From Rothia aeria (GTDB lineage Bacteria; Actinomycetota; Actinomycetes; Actinomycetales; Micrococcaceae), in contig AP017895.1 in the NCBI GenBank assembly GCA_002355935.1, forward strand, positions 434,001-498,000: 64,000 nucleotides of DNA. The letters are read 5' to 3'. The notes beneath the pieces were generated by a model. That model did not search any database, was not told the DNA's origin, and was given only the letters and a program-made list of their open reading frames with translations. This document shows, piece by piece, positions 47,317 to 57,556 of this stretch (position 1 is its first letter; every line of letters begins with the position of its first letter). Both the position numbers and the translations under genes were made by a program.

Positions 47317-48630
47317 ATGTTTAAATCCCGCCGAATTGTGGCGCCGCTATGTGCCGGTGCCTGTCTACTTCTGGGGTTGAGCGCGTGCTCTTCGGCATCT
47401 AATAGTTCACCGCAGGCGGGTGCGTCGTCACCTGCTTCGGCGAGCGCCTCCGCCACTACACCGGATGCTGCTGACGGGAAGCTCCCCCTCGGTTTAACTG
47501 AAGATAATAAAGCTGGCGATAGCCGCCCCCGCTCGAAGGTGAAAGATGTTGCCACAGGTGCGACAGTGAACCCGGACGGGTCGTGGACGTACACCGCCTC
47601 CAACGGCACCGTTATGACCACTAACGCCGACGGCACCTGGACCTGGAAAAACCAGAAAGAAGGTACTGAGGCCACCCTGCACGCTGACGGCTCGTGGGAT
47701 CACATTATGAATAATGAGATGATCCACCGGCAGGTGCATGTTAACGCTGACGGCACCTGGACTATGGATGACAGGAAAGTGGGGCATTTCGAGACGCACA
47801 CTGACGGCGGCTGGAAACACACCCACGGCACCACCGAAAACACCGGCAACGCCGACGGGACGGCGGTAAGTAAGAGCGCGTCGGGTCAGCGTCAGCTCTC
47901 CCGTAAGGAATGGCCCGTGGTGCCTCCCGCCCCCGCAATGGTGGTCTCTGAGGACGGGGTGGGCGGTGAGAGCGTGCTGCCGTTGCAGCCCCGTAAGGGC
48001 CTGAAACCGGGTACGAAAGTGATTTACGTTGTCCCCGGCTCTGAAGAAGACCTGAAAGCCACCGCCGAGCAGGAGGGGCTGCTGCTGACCGACGACAATA
48101 AGGCGGGCACCGAACGCCCACGTTCAAAGCACAAGCTCAAAGCAAATGCCACGGTGAATGAGGACGGATCGTGGACGTACTCTGATGCTAAGGGCGTCAC
48201 CATGACGGTTGCAGCCGATGGCACCTGGACCCAGAAGGACGCTAACGGTAACACCTCCGCGTTGCACGCTGACGGGTCGTGGGATGAGTATATTGCCTCC
48301 CGTGATGAGACTGTGCACGTTAAAGCCGATGGCGGCTGGAGCTGGGAGTATAAGGGCGGTGCCGAAGACCTGGTGAAAGGTAACCATAAGATCACGGTGA
48401 ACGCGGACGGCTCGTGGCGTAATGAGACCGATTCGTTCGTGCTGTACGGTACCGCAGAGGGCAAGGCGTACCAGGAGAAACCTGTTGCGCGTGAGCTGTC
48501 GAAGAAGGATGCACCGAAGGGCATTCCTAGCGCCCCCACCGTGCTTGAGCCGAACGGCCCGGGCGGCGGCGGTGTGGTGCCGCTTAAACCGCGCACCCCG
48601 TTGAAGGCCGGGCAGAAAGTGAGCTCGTAG
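47317..48630 (+). CDS. DGSW-repeat lipoprotein 1 (two five-repeat modules)
   Basis: 437 aa. Lipoprotein signal with lipobox LSAC, then a Ser/Ala linker. Two modules follow. Each begins with a (T)(D/E)DNKAG..RPRS box, then exactly five short repeats centred on D-G-[STG]-W (VNPDGSW, TNADGTW, LHADGSW, VNADGTW, HTDGGW in module 1; VNEDGSW, VAADGTW, LHADGSW, VKADGGW, VNADGSW in module 2), then a YGTAEGK-like turn and a PL(K/Q)PR..LK.G.K box. Repeats are 18-21 residues apart, consistent with beta hairpins. Membrane-anchored outside the cell. First of seven paralogues; a hairpin at 48650-48689 follows. Confidence 0.85.
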   Translation: MFKSRRIVAPLCAGACLLLGLSACSSASNSSPQAGASSPASASASATTPDAADGKLPLGLTEDNKAGDSRPRSKVKDVATGATVNPDGSWTYTASNGTVMTTNADGTWTWKNQKEGTEATLHADGSWDHIMNNEMIHRQVHVNADGTWTMDDRKVGHFETHTDGGWKHTHGTTENTGNADGTAVSKSASGQRQLSRKEWPVVPPAPAMVVSEDGVGGESVLPLQPRKGLKPGTKVIYVVPGSEEDLKATAEQEGLLLTDDNKAGTERPRSKHKLKANATVNEDGSWTYSDAKGVTMTVAADGTWTQKDANGNTSALHADGSWDEYIASRDETVHVKADGGWSWEYKGGAEDLVKGNHKITVNADGSWRNETDSFVLYGTAEGKAYQEKPVARELSKKDAPKGIPSAPTVLEPNGPGGGGVVPLKPRTPLKAGQKVSS

Positions 48631-48649
48631 CCCGGCGGTTCCCTGATAG

Positions 48650-48689
48650 CCCCGGCGGGGCGGCGCCTTCACGCGACGTTTCGCCGGGG
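48650..48689 (+). terminator. GC-rich hairpin after lipoprotein 1
   Basis: CCCCGGCG (48650-48657) pairs with CGCCGGGG (48682-48689), followed by TTCTTC. Confidence 0.6.
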
Positions 48690-48832
48690 TTCTTCTACGA
48701 TTGCGCGGGAGACACCGTGATGCGTGCCCTCACCCTCAAAGGTGGCGCACGATAAAATTTAAGGGAACAGGTGCCCTACCTTCCGGAGGCTGCCGTGGCG
48801 CCTGAAACTATCGCCGGTGAAAGAGAGAACAC

Positions 48833-49525
48833 ATGTTTACGCCCCGTTACCGTGTGGCGCCGTTATGCTCTGGTGCCGTCTTATTGGTGGTGCTAAGCGC
48901 TTGCACCGCCAACCCCACGTATGAGGAGCGGGCCGCCACTCCGGCCCCGTCCACCTCAACAAGCTACACCGTGCCTGTGGGCCAAGTGGACGAGTATAAG
49001 GCGGGCAGGCCCCGGCCGAGCGCATCCGGTGGGACTACCCCGGCGGGCGCAAAAATTAATGGTGACGGGTCGTGGGAGTATAAGGACGCGAATGTGAGCA
49101 TGCACGTGCACCCGGACGGCACCTGGGAGTGGTCCAATAGCGGCGGGATAAGGCGAACCTGAAAGCTGATGGCACGTGGGAGAGCTATATCGCTAAAACT
49201 AAGGAACGCACCCGGGTGAACCCGGACGGCAGCTGGATTCGGGTGGTGGATCATGTGAGCTATGACCTGGTCCCGTCTGGGCGGGGATGGCGGTGAACAC
49301 GGACGGTTCATGGCGTCAGCAGGCTGAGCATGTGACCCTGTACGGCACATCGGACGGGAAGGTGTACCAGCAGAAGCCGGATATGCGTGAGGTTGGCCCG
49401 GACCGAATACCCGATGAGACCCCGGCGGTGCCCACCATTTATGGGCAGGATGGTGTGGGGATAAGAGCATCATCCCGCTGCGCCCGCGCACCCCGCTGAA
49501 GGCGGGTCAGAAAAACGTCCCCTAA
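48833..49525 (+). CDS. DGSW-repeat lipoprotein 2 (one module, three frameshifts)
   Basis: Corrected length 231 aa. Lipobox LSAC, then a short linker, KAGRPRPS box and five repeats INGDGSW, VHPDGTW, LKADGTW, VNPDGSW, VNTDGSW. It ends with YGTSDGKVY and PLRPRTPLKAGQK. The frame is lost at G runs 49145-49147, 49283-49286 and 49457-49460, one base each. Its single module is the minimal form of the family. Confidence 0.75.
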
Positions 49526-49701
49526 CTGGTGATAGGACATTACAAAACGCATAAACATGTAAAACTATGCATAGCGGGTATTGGGTGAAGATATGGCTGG
49601 TTTAGCCAGCAAGGTACACTTAAAGATGCTGCACAACCCACACTGCTGCATATTCACTGAAGTGGTGTTGTGGGGCATTATTATTCACCGTTGAAAAGAG
49701 A

Positions 49702-51066
49702 ATGCATATGTTGACGCCCCGTCGTTTCGCCGCGCCACTATCGGCCAGTGTTGCCTTGGTTTTGGCGCTGAGCGCCTGCACCACTAGCTCCGTGAAATCG
49801 CAGGAAAGTTCCCCGACTATGAGCGAGTCTTCCGCAGCCGCCGCTACGAGCGAGTCCTCCCCGGTGAACACGGCGGCTGCCTCCGAATCGGCGGACGATA
49901 AGCTGCCCGTGGGCCTGACCGACGACAATAAAGCCGGTAAACCGCGCCCGCGCTCATCCATGAAAGACACCCTCAAAGGTGCAACCATTAATGAGGACGG
50001 ATCGTGGACATACGATAAGCCCGACGGCACAGTCATGACCACTAACGCGGATGGCACCTGGCACTGGAAGGACGAAAAGAACGGGCAGGAAGCCACCCTG
50101 CACGCCGACGGCTCATGGGATTATTCCACCCACAACGAGTATGTGAAGAAAACTATTCACATGAACGCGGACGGCACATGGAGGCAGAAAAACGAGAAGA
50201 CCGGTGACTCCACAGAAACTCGTGCCGATGGCAGCTGGGAAAACCACGAAGGCGGCGGTAAGTACGTAACCACCGGCACAACGGAGGGAACCGCGACGAA
50301 GAAGAACACGGCCACCGGGGAGGAACGTGAAATCCCTAAGGAAGGTTTCCCCGTGGTTCCCCCAGCGCCCCATACGCAGGTGACGGAGAACGCTGTGGGC
50401 CCCAATAGCGTGGTTCCGCTCAAACCCCGTGCTGGCCTCAAGCCCGGTTTGAAAGTCACCTATGCTGTCCCCGGATCTGAGGAGGATAAGCAGGCCTCAG
50501 CTGAGGCGGACGGTACCGCCCTGACCGACGACAATAAGGCCGGTAAACCGCGCCCGCGTTCCACCGATAAATACCCAGAATCCAACGCCACCATTAATGA
50601 GGACGGCTCATGGACGCACACCACCGTCGGTGGCGTGGAGGTCAAGGTGAACGCCGACGGCACCTGGGAGTGGAAGAGCACAAAAGACGGCTCGTCTGCC
50701 GCCCTGCACGCTGATGGTTCCTGGGACTTTGACGACGTGAAATATCAGCAGAAAATTCATGTGAACGCTGACGGCTCGTGGACCTGGGAGGATCAACGGA
50801 ACCAATCCGTTACTGTAACCCACGCGGACGGCTCGTGGCGGTACGAGGACGACAGGTCACTCGATACCGGCCTGGCAGATGGCACCGCCCACCACGTGGA
50901 TAAGCAGCACAGCAACTTTAACCGGGAAATCAAGAAAGAGCACTTCCCGGCGAAAGTACCCGGATTCCCCACCTCTTACGTCTCAAAGAACGGCGTGGGC
51001 CCCAATAGTGTGGTTCCGCTCAAGCCCCGCACCCCGCTGAAAGTGGGGCAGAAAGCCGTTTCGTAG
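49702..51066 (+). CDS. DGSW-repeat lipoprotein 3 (two modules, intact)
   Basis: 454 aa. Lipobox LSAC. Both modules have the LTDDNKAGKPRPRS box and five repeats each (INEDGSW, TNADGTW, LHADGSW, MNADGTW, TRADGSW; then INEDGSW, VNADGTW, LHADGSW, VNADGSW, THADGSW). Each ends in NSVVPLKPR..LK.G.K. Between modules is the join VPGSEEDKQASAEADG also seen in its relatives. No cysteine outside the lipobox. A 14-bp stem terminator follows at 51129-51176. Confidence 0.87.
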   Translation: MHMLTPRRFAAPLSASVALVLALSACTTSSVKSQESSPTMSESSAAAATSESSPVNTAAASESADDKLPVGLTDDNKAGKPRPRSSMKDTLKGATINEDGSWTYDKPDGTVMTTNADGTWHWKDEKNGQEATLHADGSWDYSTHNEYVKKTIHMNADGTWRQKNEKTGDSTETRADGSWENHEGGGKYVTTGTTEGTATKKNTATGEEREIPKEGFPVVPPAPHTQVTENAVGPNSVVPLKPRAGLKPGLKVTYAVPGSEEDKQASAEADGTALTDDNKAGKPRPRSTDKYPESNATINEDGSWTHTTVGGVEVKVNADGTWEWKSTKDGSSAALHADGSWDFDDVKYQQKIHVNADGSWTWEDQRNQSVTVTHADGSWRYEDDRSLDTGLADGTAHHVDKQHSNFNREIKKEHFPAKVPGFPTSYVSKNGVGPNSVVPLKPRTPLKVGQKAVS

Positions 51067-51128
51067 CTGAGCCGGTTCGCCACTGGGGCCGCGTGCGGTA
51101 CCTGCTGTGGGCGAGAAATACCCGGCAC

Positions 51129-51176
51129 CGTGCAGGCCGGATACCCCCGTTGTGTGGGGAGCATCCGGCCTGCACG
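51129..51176 (+). terminator. Terminator after lipoprotein 3
   Basis: Perfect 14-bp stem, arms 51129-51142 and 51163-51176. No T-run, CGTCTTTA follows. Confidence 0.75.
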
Positions 51177-51352
51177 CGTCTTTAAAGCTGGGGGTTTACT
51201 GGGGGAACGGTGGGAGCTGGCTACGGGTTCTCTGTACATCGTAACGAGCACCGGTGAGGTGCCGCCGCAGCCACTGCCCCGGTTCATATACTGAGGGTAA
51301 CGGCGCCCGGTGCGCCGCACACCGACATACGTTATGAAGAAGGAAAACTCCA

Positions 51353-52703
51353 ATGAAGAAGACCAGCCGCAACCGTATGGCAGCCCCCGTATCGGCCTCA
51401 TTCGCCCTCTTGCTGGCACTGAGCGCCTGCTCATCATCCGGGGTGAACCAGGGAGGGGGCGCCAATAACTCAGGGTCGTCAGAGTCCGCATCCGCCCCAA
51501 CAGAGGACGGGCGGCAGATAGTTGGTCTGGGAGACGACAATAAGGCAGGAAAACCCCGCCCCCGCTCCGAACGTGAAACTCGTGGTAATCAGAACCAGGT
51601 GAAATCTGATGGATCGTGGACAGAGAAAACCTTGTCTGGCCAGGAAAAATAACTGTGAATGCTGACGGCACTTGGGTGAATAAAACTGGTGAGAAGGAAT
51701 TTACGCTTCACGCCGACGGCTCGTGGGAATCCACCGAAAAACTGTCTAATTCAAAAACTGTAATCCACGTTAACCCTGATGGCTCGTGGAGCATTCAAGA
51801 GCAAGGCAAAGAAAATAAAGAGCCTTCAAATAAGGCAGAGGTTCGCGCCGACGGCACCTGGGAGGTAGACGAGCTCGGCGTTAAATATGTTGGTAAGGCT
51901 GATGGTACAGCCACCAAGAAAGACTCCAAAGCAGATGAAGAGAAACCTATTTCTCGCAGCGAATGGCCTGATATTTTCCCCAAGTACGTGGCATCGCTCT
52001 ACAAGGAAGATGGAAGCTTGGTAACTTCCGTCCCGAAAGACGGTGTTATTCCCCTGAAACCGCGTACCGCCCTGCCGTTGGGCGTCTCCGCTAAAAAGCT
52101 GTACCCGAAACTGATGAATACCGCAGGGACCTTGCTGAGCTTGAAGGCACACTTCTGACAGATGAGAATAAAGCCGGTAAGCCGCGCCCGCGCCCTGAAC
52201 GTGAAGTAAACTCGCAAGCCAAGGTTAACCCTGACGGCTCATGGAGCTGGAACAAAGGGGACACTGAGCTGACTGTCGCCACCGATGGCACCTGGGTTCA
52301 ACATGAGAAAGCGGTGGGGCAGAAAACAACGACCCTTTACGCCGACGGCTCGTGGGAAGAGAAAGAAACTAAGAGTGGCGGTGAGGAAGCTGTCACGCAC
52401 GTTAACCCTGACGGCACTTGGCGTACGACTGAGGGTTCTAAAAAAGAAGAACTGCATGCTGACGGGACGTGGCGCTCAGAGAGCAGCGGCGGGTTCGTCA
52501 CCTACAGCGATGTCAACGGCAAAGTGTACATGGAAGGCTCAAGCGGTAAGCCGTTCGAGATTACGAATGAAACGTATACAACTGTGCGCACCCCCAGTGT
52601 TCCATCACCCAGGGTGGGGTATGGTCTCGGCATTGGTGGGGGAGGCGTCCTGCCTCTGACCCCGCGTAAACCGCTGTACCCCGGTCAGCAGGCCGTCTCA
52701 TAA
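51353..52703 (+). CDS. DGSW-repeat lipoprotein 4 (two modules, two frameshifts)
   Basis: Corrected length 450 aa. Lipobox LSAC, DDNKAGKPRPRS box, five repeats (KSDGSW, VNADGTW, LHADGSW, VNPDGSW, VRADGTW), joining region, DENKAGKPRPRP box and five more (VNPDGSW, VATDGTW, LYADGSW, VNPDGTW, LHADGTW), ending GGVLPLTPRKPLYPGQQ. The frame is lost at A5 runs 51645-51649 and 52093-52097. Only 22 bp separate it from lipoprotein 5, which has a strong AAGGAGG site. Confidence 0.78.
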
Positions 52704-52725
52704 GAGGTTATAAGGAGGTTGTACA

Positions 52726-54254
52726 ATGAAAAACTTTCGTTATCACCGTGTTCTTGCGTCCATCTCGGCAGGTGCCGCGTTAATGCTGGTTTTAAGCTCG
52801 TGCACTACGTTCTCTGCGAAGAAAGAGGACTCCCCGGAGCACCCGTCGGCCTCCAGCTCGCATAACTCGTATAACAGCCACGGGATGCCTGAGAAGCCGG
52901 AAAAATGCCCGGAGCCCGGTAAATTTCCGGCTGAGGCTACTTCATCGTCATCGGTTTCACCTAGCGCCACCCCGTCAGCGTCTGGCGGCGAGGTACGCAC
53001 CGTTGGTTTGACCGATAATAATAAGGCCGGTAAGCCCCGCCCGCGCCCTCAGGGAAGGTTATTAACGATGTGACGGTGAACGAGGACGGCTCCTGGAAAT
53101 ATCACGCCGGCAGCGATGATCTGACCGTGAATGCGGATGGTACTTGGTCGTATCGATCAAAGACCTTTGGGCAGCGGGAAGCTACACTTCACGCCAACGG
53201 GTCGTGGGATATTACAAATAACGAGTACAGCAAACAGGAGAAAATGCACGTTAACCCTGACGGGTCGTGGGATAAAGTTACTAAATACGAGGCCAAAGAG
53301 GGGAAGGCGGCCGAAGAGCACCATGAGCAGGTGCGCTCTGACGGCAGCTGGGAGCAGAAAGGCCCCTACCAAACCATTGTTGGCAGCGCGGACGGCACCG
53401 TCACGCTCACATATTCGGATGGAAAGCAGGGCAGCACCTTCTCAAGCTCCGAATGGAGCCTTGTGGAGCCTTTCGACTACAAGGAATTAATTTTTGTGCA
53501 GAAGGACCATAACATTAAGTACGGTGTGGGAGACGGCGGTGTGATCCCGCTGATGCCACGTGCGCCCTTGCCCAGGGGTGTAAAGGCTGCGCAGGCACCC
53601 GTTGGGTCGGAGCAGGAACGTATTGCCCTGGCACAGCAGCAGCGGCTTGTCCTCACCGATGATAATAAGGCGGGTAAAGAGCCGCGCCGCCGGAAAACAG
53701 AATCCTATGACCAGGGTCTGGACAACGTAGACCTCAAAGATGATGGGTCCTACTCGTATTCCACTAAAGAAGGAGATGCAACCGCTGAAGTTGCCGCCGA
53801 CGGTACGTGGAAAGCCAAAAGTAGTGACGGTAACACCGCAACATTGAACGCGGACGGGTCATGGGACTCCTACACCGAAAAACCCACGGTGAACACCAAA
53901 GAATCCAAGATGAATGTGCACGTGAATTCGGACGGCACGTGGGTGAAGAATTTTGGGAAAAACGTAAGGGCGCAGATGTTTGCCGACGGCTCATGGTGCT
54001 ACGATCTCAGGATCGGCGACGGCGAATCATCCGCCTACTACGGTGCCTACTATGGCACCCCCGAGGGTAAAATCTACGGGCTCGGTACGGACGGTGAATG
54101 GCATGAAGCCGATTATAAAATGTGGGATGAACGGCGCGACTATGAATACATAGAACCCCCACACGCCGCCACCGTGGTGTCCCCTGTTAAAGATGGTGTT
54201 GTTCCCCTGATGCCGCGTGTCGCTGTAGCCGCCGGGCAGAAGGCCTTCTCGTAG
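52726..54254 (+). CDS. DGSW-repeat lipoprotein 5 (two modules, one frameshift)
   Basis: Corrected length 509 aa. Starts MKNFRYHRVLASISAGAALM with lipobox LSSC, then a long Ser/Pro/Glu linker. Repeats: VNEDGSW, VNADGTW, LHANGSW, VNPDGSW, VRSDGSW; then LKDDGSY, VAADGTW, LNADGSW, VNSDGTW, MFADGSW. Boxes are LTDNNKAGKPRPR and LTDDNKAGKEPRRR. The frame is lost at the GGG run 53052-53054, just before repeat 1, the same place as in lipoprotein 6. Nearly identical to 6 in the signal and repeat 6-10 regions; a recent duplication. Confidence 0.8.
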
Positions 54255-54277
54255 GAGAGAGTGTAAGGAATCTGGCA

Positions 54278-55788
54278 ATGACAATCTTACGCTATCACCG
54301 TGTTCTTGCATCCATCTCAGCAGGTACCGCGCTGACACTGGTTTTAAGCTCGTGTGCCGTGTTTTCCGCAAGGAAAGAAGAAACAATACCGCGCGCCCCA
54401 GAACGCCCGGTGGCTTCCAGCTCATACAGCCCATACAGCAGGTACACCGAACCCGAAATGCCAGCCTGCCCGGAGCCCGGCAAATTCAACCCGGCTGAGG
54501 CCACCTCATCCGCCACAGCCTCTGCGTCCGTGTCACCCAGCGCCACCCCGTCAGCATCTGGCGGCGAGGTGCGCACCGTTGGTCTGACCGACGACAATAA
54601 GGCTGGTAAACCCCGCCCGCGCTCGCAGGGGGAACCAGCAAGTATGTGACGGTGCATGATGACGGCTCTTGGAAGTATTCCCCTGATAAAGACCGGGAGC
54701 TGACCGTGAACGCTGACGGCACCTGGTCATATCGATCAGACGGTTATCGTCATCAGGAAGTTACACTTCACGCCGACGGGTCGTGGGATACCGTGGTAAA
54801 TAGCAAATCCACGCAGGAGAAAACGCACGTCAACCCTGATGGGTCGTGGGATAAAGTTACTAAATATGAGGCCGAAGAGGGGAAAGAAGCTGTAGAGGTC
54901 CGAGAGCAGGTGCGCCCTGACGGCAGCTGGGAGCAGAAAAACCGCTACCAAACCATTGTTGGCAGTGCGGACGGAACCGTCACAATCACCGATTCGAAGG
55001 ATGGGCAGCAGAGTACCTCAGTAAGCTCCGAGTGGAGCCTCGTGAAGCCCTTCGACTACGAGCAATCGTCTATCGTGCAGCGGACAGAAGATATTAAATA
55101 CGGTGTGGGAAGTAACGGCGTCATCCCGCTGATACCGCGTACACCCTTGCCCAGGGGTGTAAAGGCCGTACAGGCACCCGTTGGCTCCGAACAGGAACGC
55201 GTCGCCATAGCGCAGCAGCAGCGGCTTGTCCTCACCGATGATAATAAGGCGGGTAAAGAGCCACGCCGTCGGGAAACGGAGTCCCATGATTGGGGGCTAA
55301 GCAATGTTCACCTCAAAGATGATGGGTCCTACTCGTATTCCACTAAAGAAGGAAAAGGAACCGCTGAAGTTGCCGCCGACGGTACATGGAAAGCCAAAAG
55401 TAGTGACGGTAGTACCGCAACATTGAACGCGGACGGGTCATGGGACTCCTACACCGAAAAAACCATGGTGAATATGCATGTGAACCCGAACGGCACGTGG
55501 GTGAAGAAAACTGGGGAATCCGCAAAGATACAGATGTTTGCCGACGGCTCATGGTGCTATGAATACAAGGACAGCGAAATCACCTACGGCACCCCCGACG
55601 GCAAAATCTATGAGGGTGTTTCGGATAAGAAATGGAGGGAAGTTGCACAAAAAACTTGGGAGAGCCGGGGTGGAGATAAAAGCATAAAAGACTTGGACAC
55701 CCCCCGCGCACCATTAACTGTTAAAGATGGTGTTATGCCCCTAAGGGCGCGTAACCCCATAGCCGCAGGGCAGAAGGCATTCCCATAA
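54278..55788 (+). CDS. DGSW-repeat lipoprotein 6 (two modules, one frameshift)
   Basis: Corrected length 503 aa, 23 bp after lipoprotein 5. Starts MTILRYHRVLASISAGTALT, lipobox LSSC. Repeats: VHDDGSW, VNADGTW, LHADGSW, VNPDGSW, VRPDGSW; then LKDDGSY, VAADGTW, LNADGSW, VNPNGTW, MFADGSW. The frame is lost at the G5 run 54628-54632, just before repeat 1. Ends GVMPLRARNPIAAGQKAFP. Duplicate of lipoprotein 5 with diverged linker and module 1. Confidence 0.8.
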
Positions 55789-55904
55789 AACACAGCACCG
55801 CTAACACTGTAACCGGTGAATACAGCAGTACCCGCCCGCTACGGTTCGCTCCGTATGCGGGCGTTGCTGTACCCGGCTGCGCTGCCTCCGGAAAGGGCCT
55901 TCGC

Positions 55905-56023
55905 GTTAAATGTTAAAACGCCTGGCGTTAAATAATTACCCGACAGGGGATTCTGAAAACCTTGAAATATCAAGGGAAAACGGCTATCACCGTTAAATAT
56001 CAGATTTGTGCCTGTTAAATAAT
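55905..56023 (+). repeat. Five GTTAAA(T/A) repeats ahead of an orphan HTH-like fragment
   Basis: GTTAAAT at 55905-55911, GTTAAAA at 55912-55918, GTTAAATAAT at 55927-55936, GTTAAATAT at 55992-56000 and GTTAAATAAT at 56014-56023, all on the plus strand. The segment 55789-56406 between lipoproteins 6 and 7 also holds a GC-rich hairpin (about 55831-55887). Confidence 0.5.
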
Positions 56024-56248
56024 GCTATTTGGGAAGTCTCAGCCGGTGACGTGAAAGACCTGCTTCCCGGCTCCTCCGCAGTGCGCAGTAAACAACTGAA
56101 AAGCCTGCTTGACCGCGACCTGCTCTACCGGCCTGAAGGCACCCGCAAATACAGTTCACGGACGTGGGGTAACGACCTGAGTATCCACCTGGTGCGCAGG
56201 CTCGACGAGTTGGGGATGCTCCCATCAATCCTGCGGGACGGGCTATAG
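56006..56248 (+). pseudogene. C-terminal fragment of an HTH-type protein (Fic- or AlbA-like?)
   Basis: The open frame (TTG start, no binding site) reads WEVSAGDVKDLLPGSSAVRS then LKSLLDRDLLYRPEGTRKYS, with the look of a winged-helix end as found at the tails of Fic or AAA_4/AlbA-type proteins. No N-terminal domain is found upstream. It seems to be a gene remnant caught inside the lipoprotein array; the family is a guess. Confidence 0.4.
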
Positions 56249-56406
56249 ACAAAACCCACAAAGCCGCAATAGCGGATGGGATGAGAGCACAGCGAAAAGG
56301 ATCCTGCATCCAGGGGCGTGTTTTAGCGGCCTCAAAAAAGTCTAAAGGGTATATTAGAAGAGGAAAACGCCCATAAACCCATAATATTCACCGGTAAGGA
56401 ATTACT

Positions 56407-57292
56407 ATGCATAAGCTTCGCATACTTTCCGTAGGCGCGGTCATGGTTCTCGCACTCAGCGCCTGCACAGCAGCCTCCACCTCAAGCTCATCCAGCTCAA
56501 AATCACAGTCCGCCAGCAGCAGCCGAGCCTCAAGCGCAGCATCATCAAGCTACACGGCATCCGCCACCCCCACCCCAAAAGAACAAATTGACGCCAAAGA
56601 ACTCATTGAACACCCCGAAAAGCGCGGGAATATAACTTCTTCACCGACGTAAAATTCCCCATCACCTGCCCAGCCCATGAAGTCGGCAAAAACCCCGACA
56701 AAGTTCCCTTCGAAAGCCATAGTGCCCCCGGCGGCTCAGCTGCTCTCACCGATGATAATAAGGCCGGTAAACCGCGCCCGCGCCCGAACGACCCCATCAG
56801 CAGCTCCGACAAACCCTGGGTAAAAATTAACGACTCCGACGGCTCCTGGACCTACATTAAGCGCGGCAGTGACCATATTGAGGTAAAAGCCGACGGCACC
56901 TGGACCGCAGAAACAGGGATGAAAAACATACAGCTGAACCCCGATGGCTCCTGGGACATGACCGTTAAAGAAAACGTGGGATACGGTACTAGGCAGGTGA
57001 TCCACGTGAACCCCGACGGCACCTTCCGGTACATGAAAGACAAAGAAGTAAAAACCGTGACCTGTGCAGACGGATCGTGGGTTGAGATTACCCCGACAGC
57101 GTGAGTGTGGGGGATAGAAATAAAGAGATTACCACCACGGTGTCCTCCGACGGGAAGATCAAGGACGAAGGATTCTCCGGCCCACGAAATACCCGCAACG
57201 ATTTGAGTGTATCCGGCTACGGAGCCCCAGGTGCTGGCGGGGTGAAACCGCTGGAACCTCGCCGTATCCTCAAGGGCGGGGTGCGCCTCTAA
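56407..57292 (+). CDS. DGSW-repeat lipoprotein 7 (one module, two frameshifts)
   Basis: Corrected length 295 aa. Lipobox LSAC, very Ser-rich linker, then the LTDDNKAGKPRPRP box and five repeats: NDSDGSW, VKADGTW, LNPDGSW, VNPDGTF, TCADGSW. The last element is TVSSDGK and the protein ends GGVKPLEPRRILKGG. A linker cysteine (ITCPAHE) and one in repeat 5 are unusual for the family. The frame is lost at GGG 56626-56628 and at C4 57091-57094. A 14-bp stem terminator follows. Confidence 0.75.
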
Positions 57293-57339
57293 CAGGGTAG
57301 GGCCGCAACGCCTGACCACTACTCGCCCACATCCCTAAG

Positions 57340-57387
57340 ACACTGTGACGCCAAGGGAACTCCATTCCTCATCTGGCGTCACAGTGT
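57340..57387 (+). terminator. Terminator closing the lipoprotein array
   Basis: Perfect 14-bp stem ACACTGTGACGCCA / TGGCGTCACAGTGT (57340-57353 and 57374-57387). Confidence 0.82.
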
Positions 57388-57556
57388 CATTATTATGCGG
57401 CCCTGCCGGTAAGCACACAGGGGCGGCATCTTTGAACGACCCCAGGATGCGGGATACTGTGCTGTTGCTGTGCGCGGCTTATGCATCCACTATGTTGTGC
57501 GAGAAAAACGGGAAAAACCGCCACTGCACCCCCAAACTCCCGCTACCCTTTAAAAC

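Noticed and set aside
47317-57292. CRISPR array or phage tail-fibre cluster as explanation of the repeats
   Set aside because: Repeats are in protein, not spaced DNA repeats; each gene has its own lipobox and no phage genes are nearby.
47317-57292. MORN or YD/RHS repeats
   Set aside because: MORN units have YxGxW...G..HG and RHS units carry YDxxGR; the present motif has neither, and the count is fixed at five.
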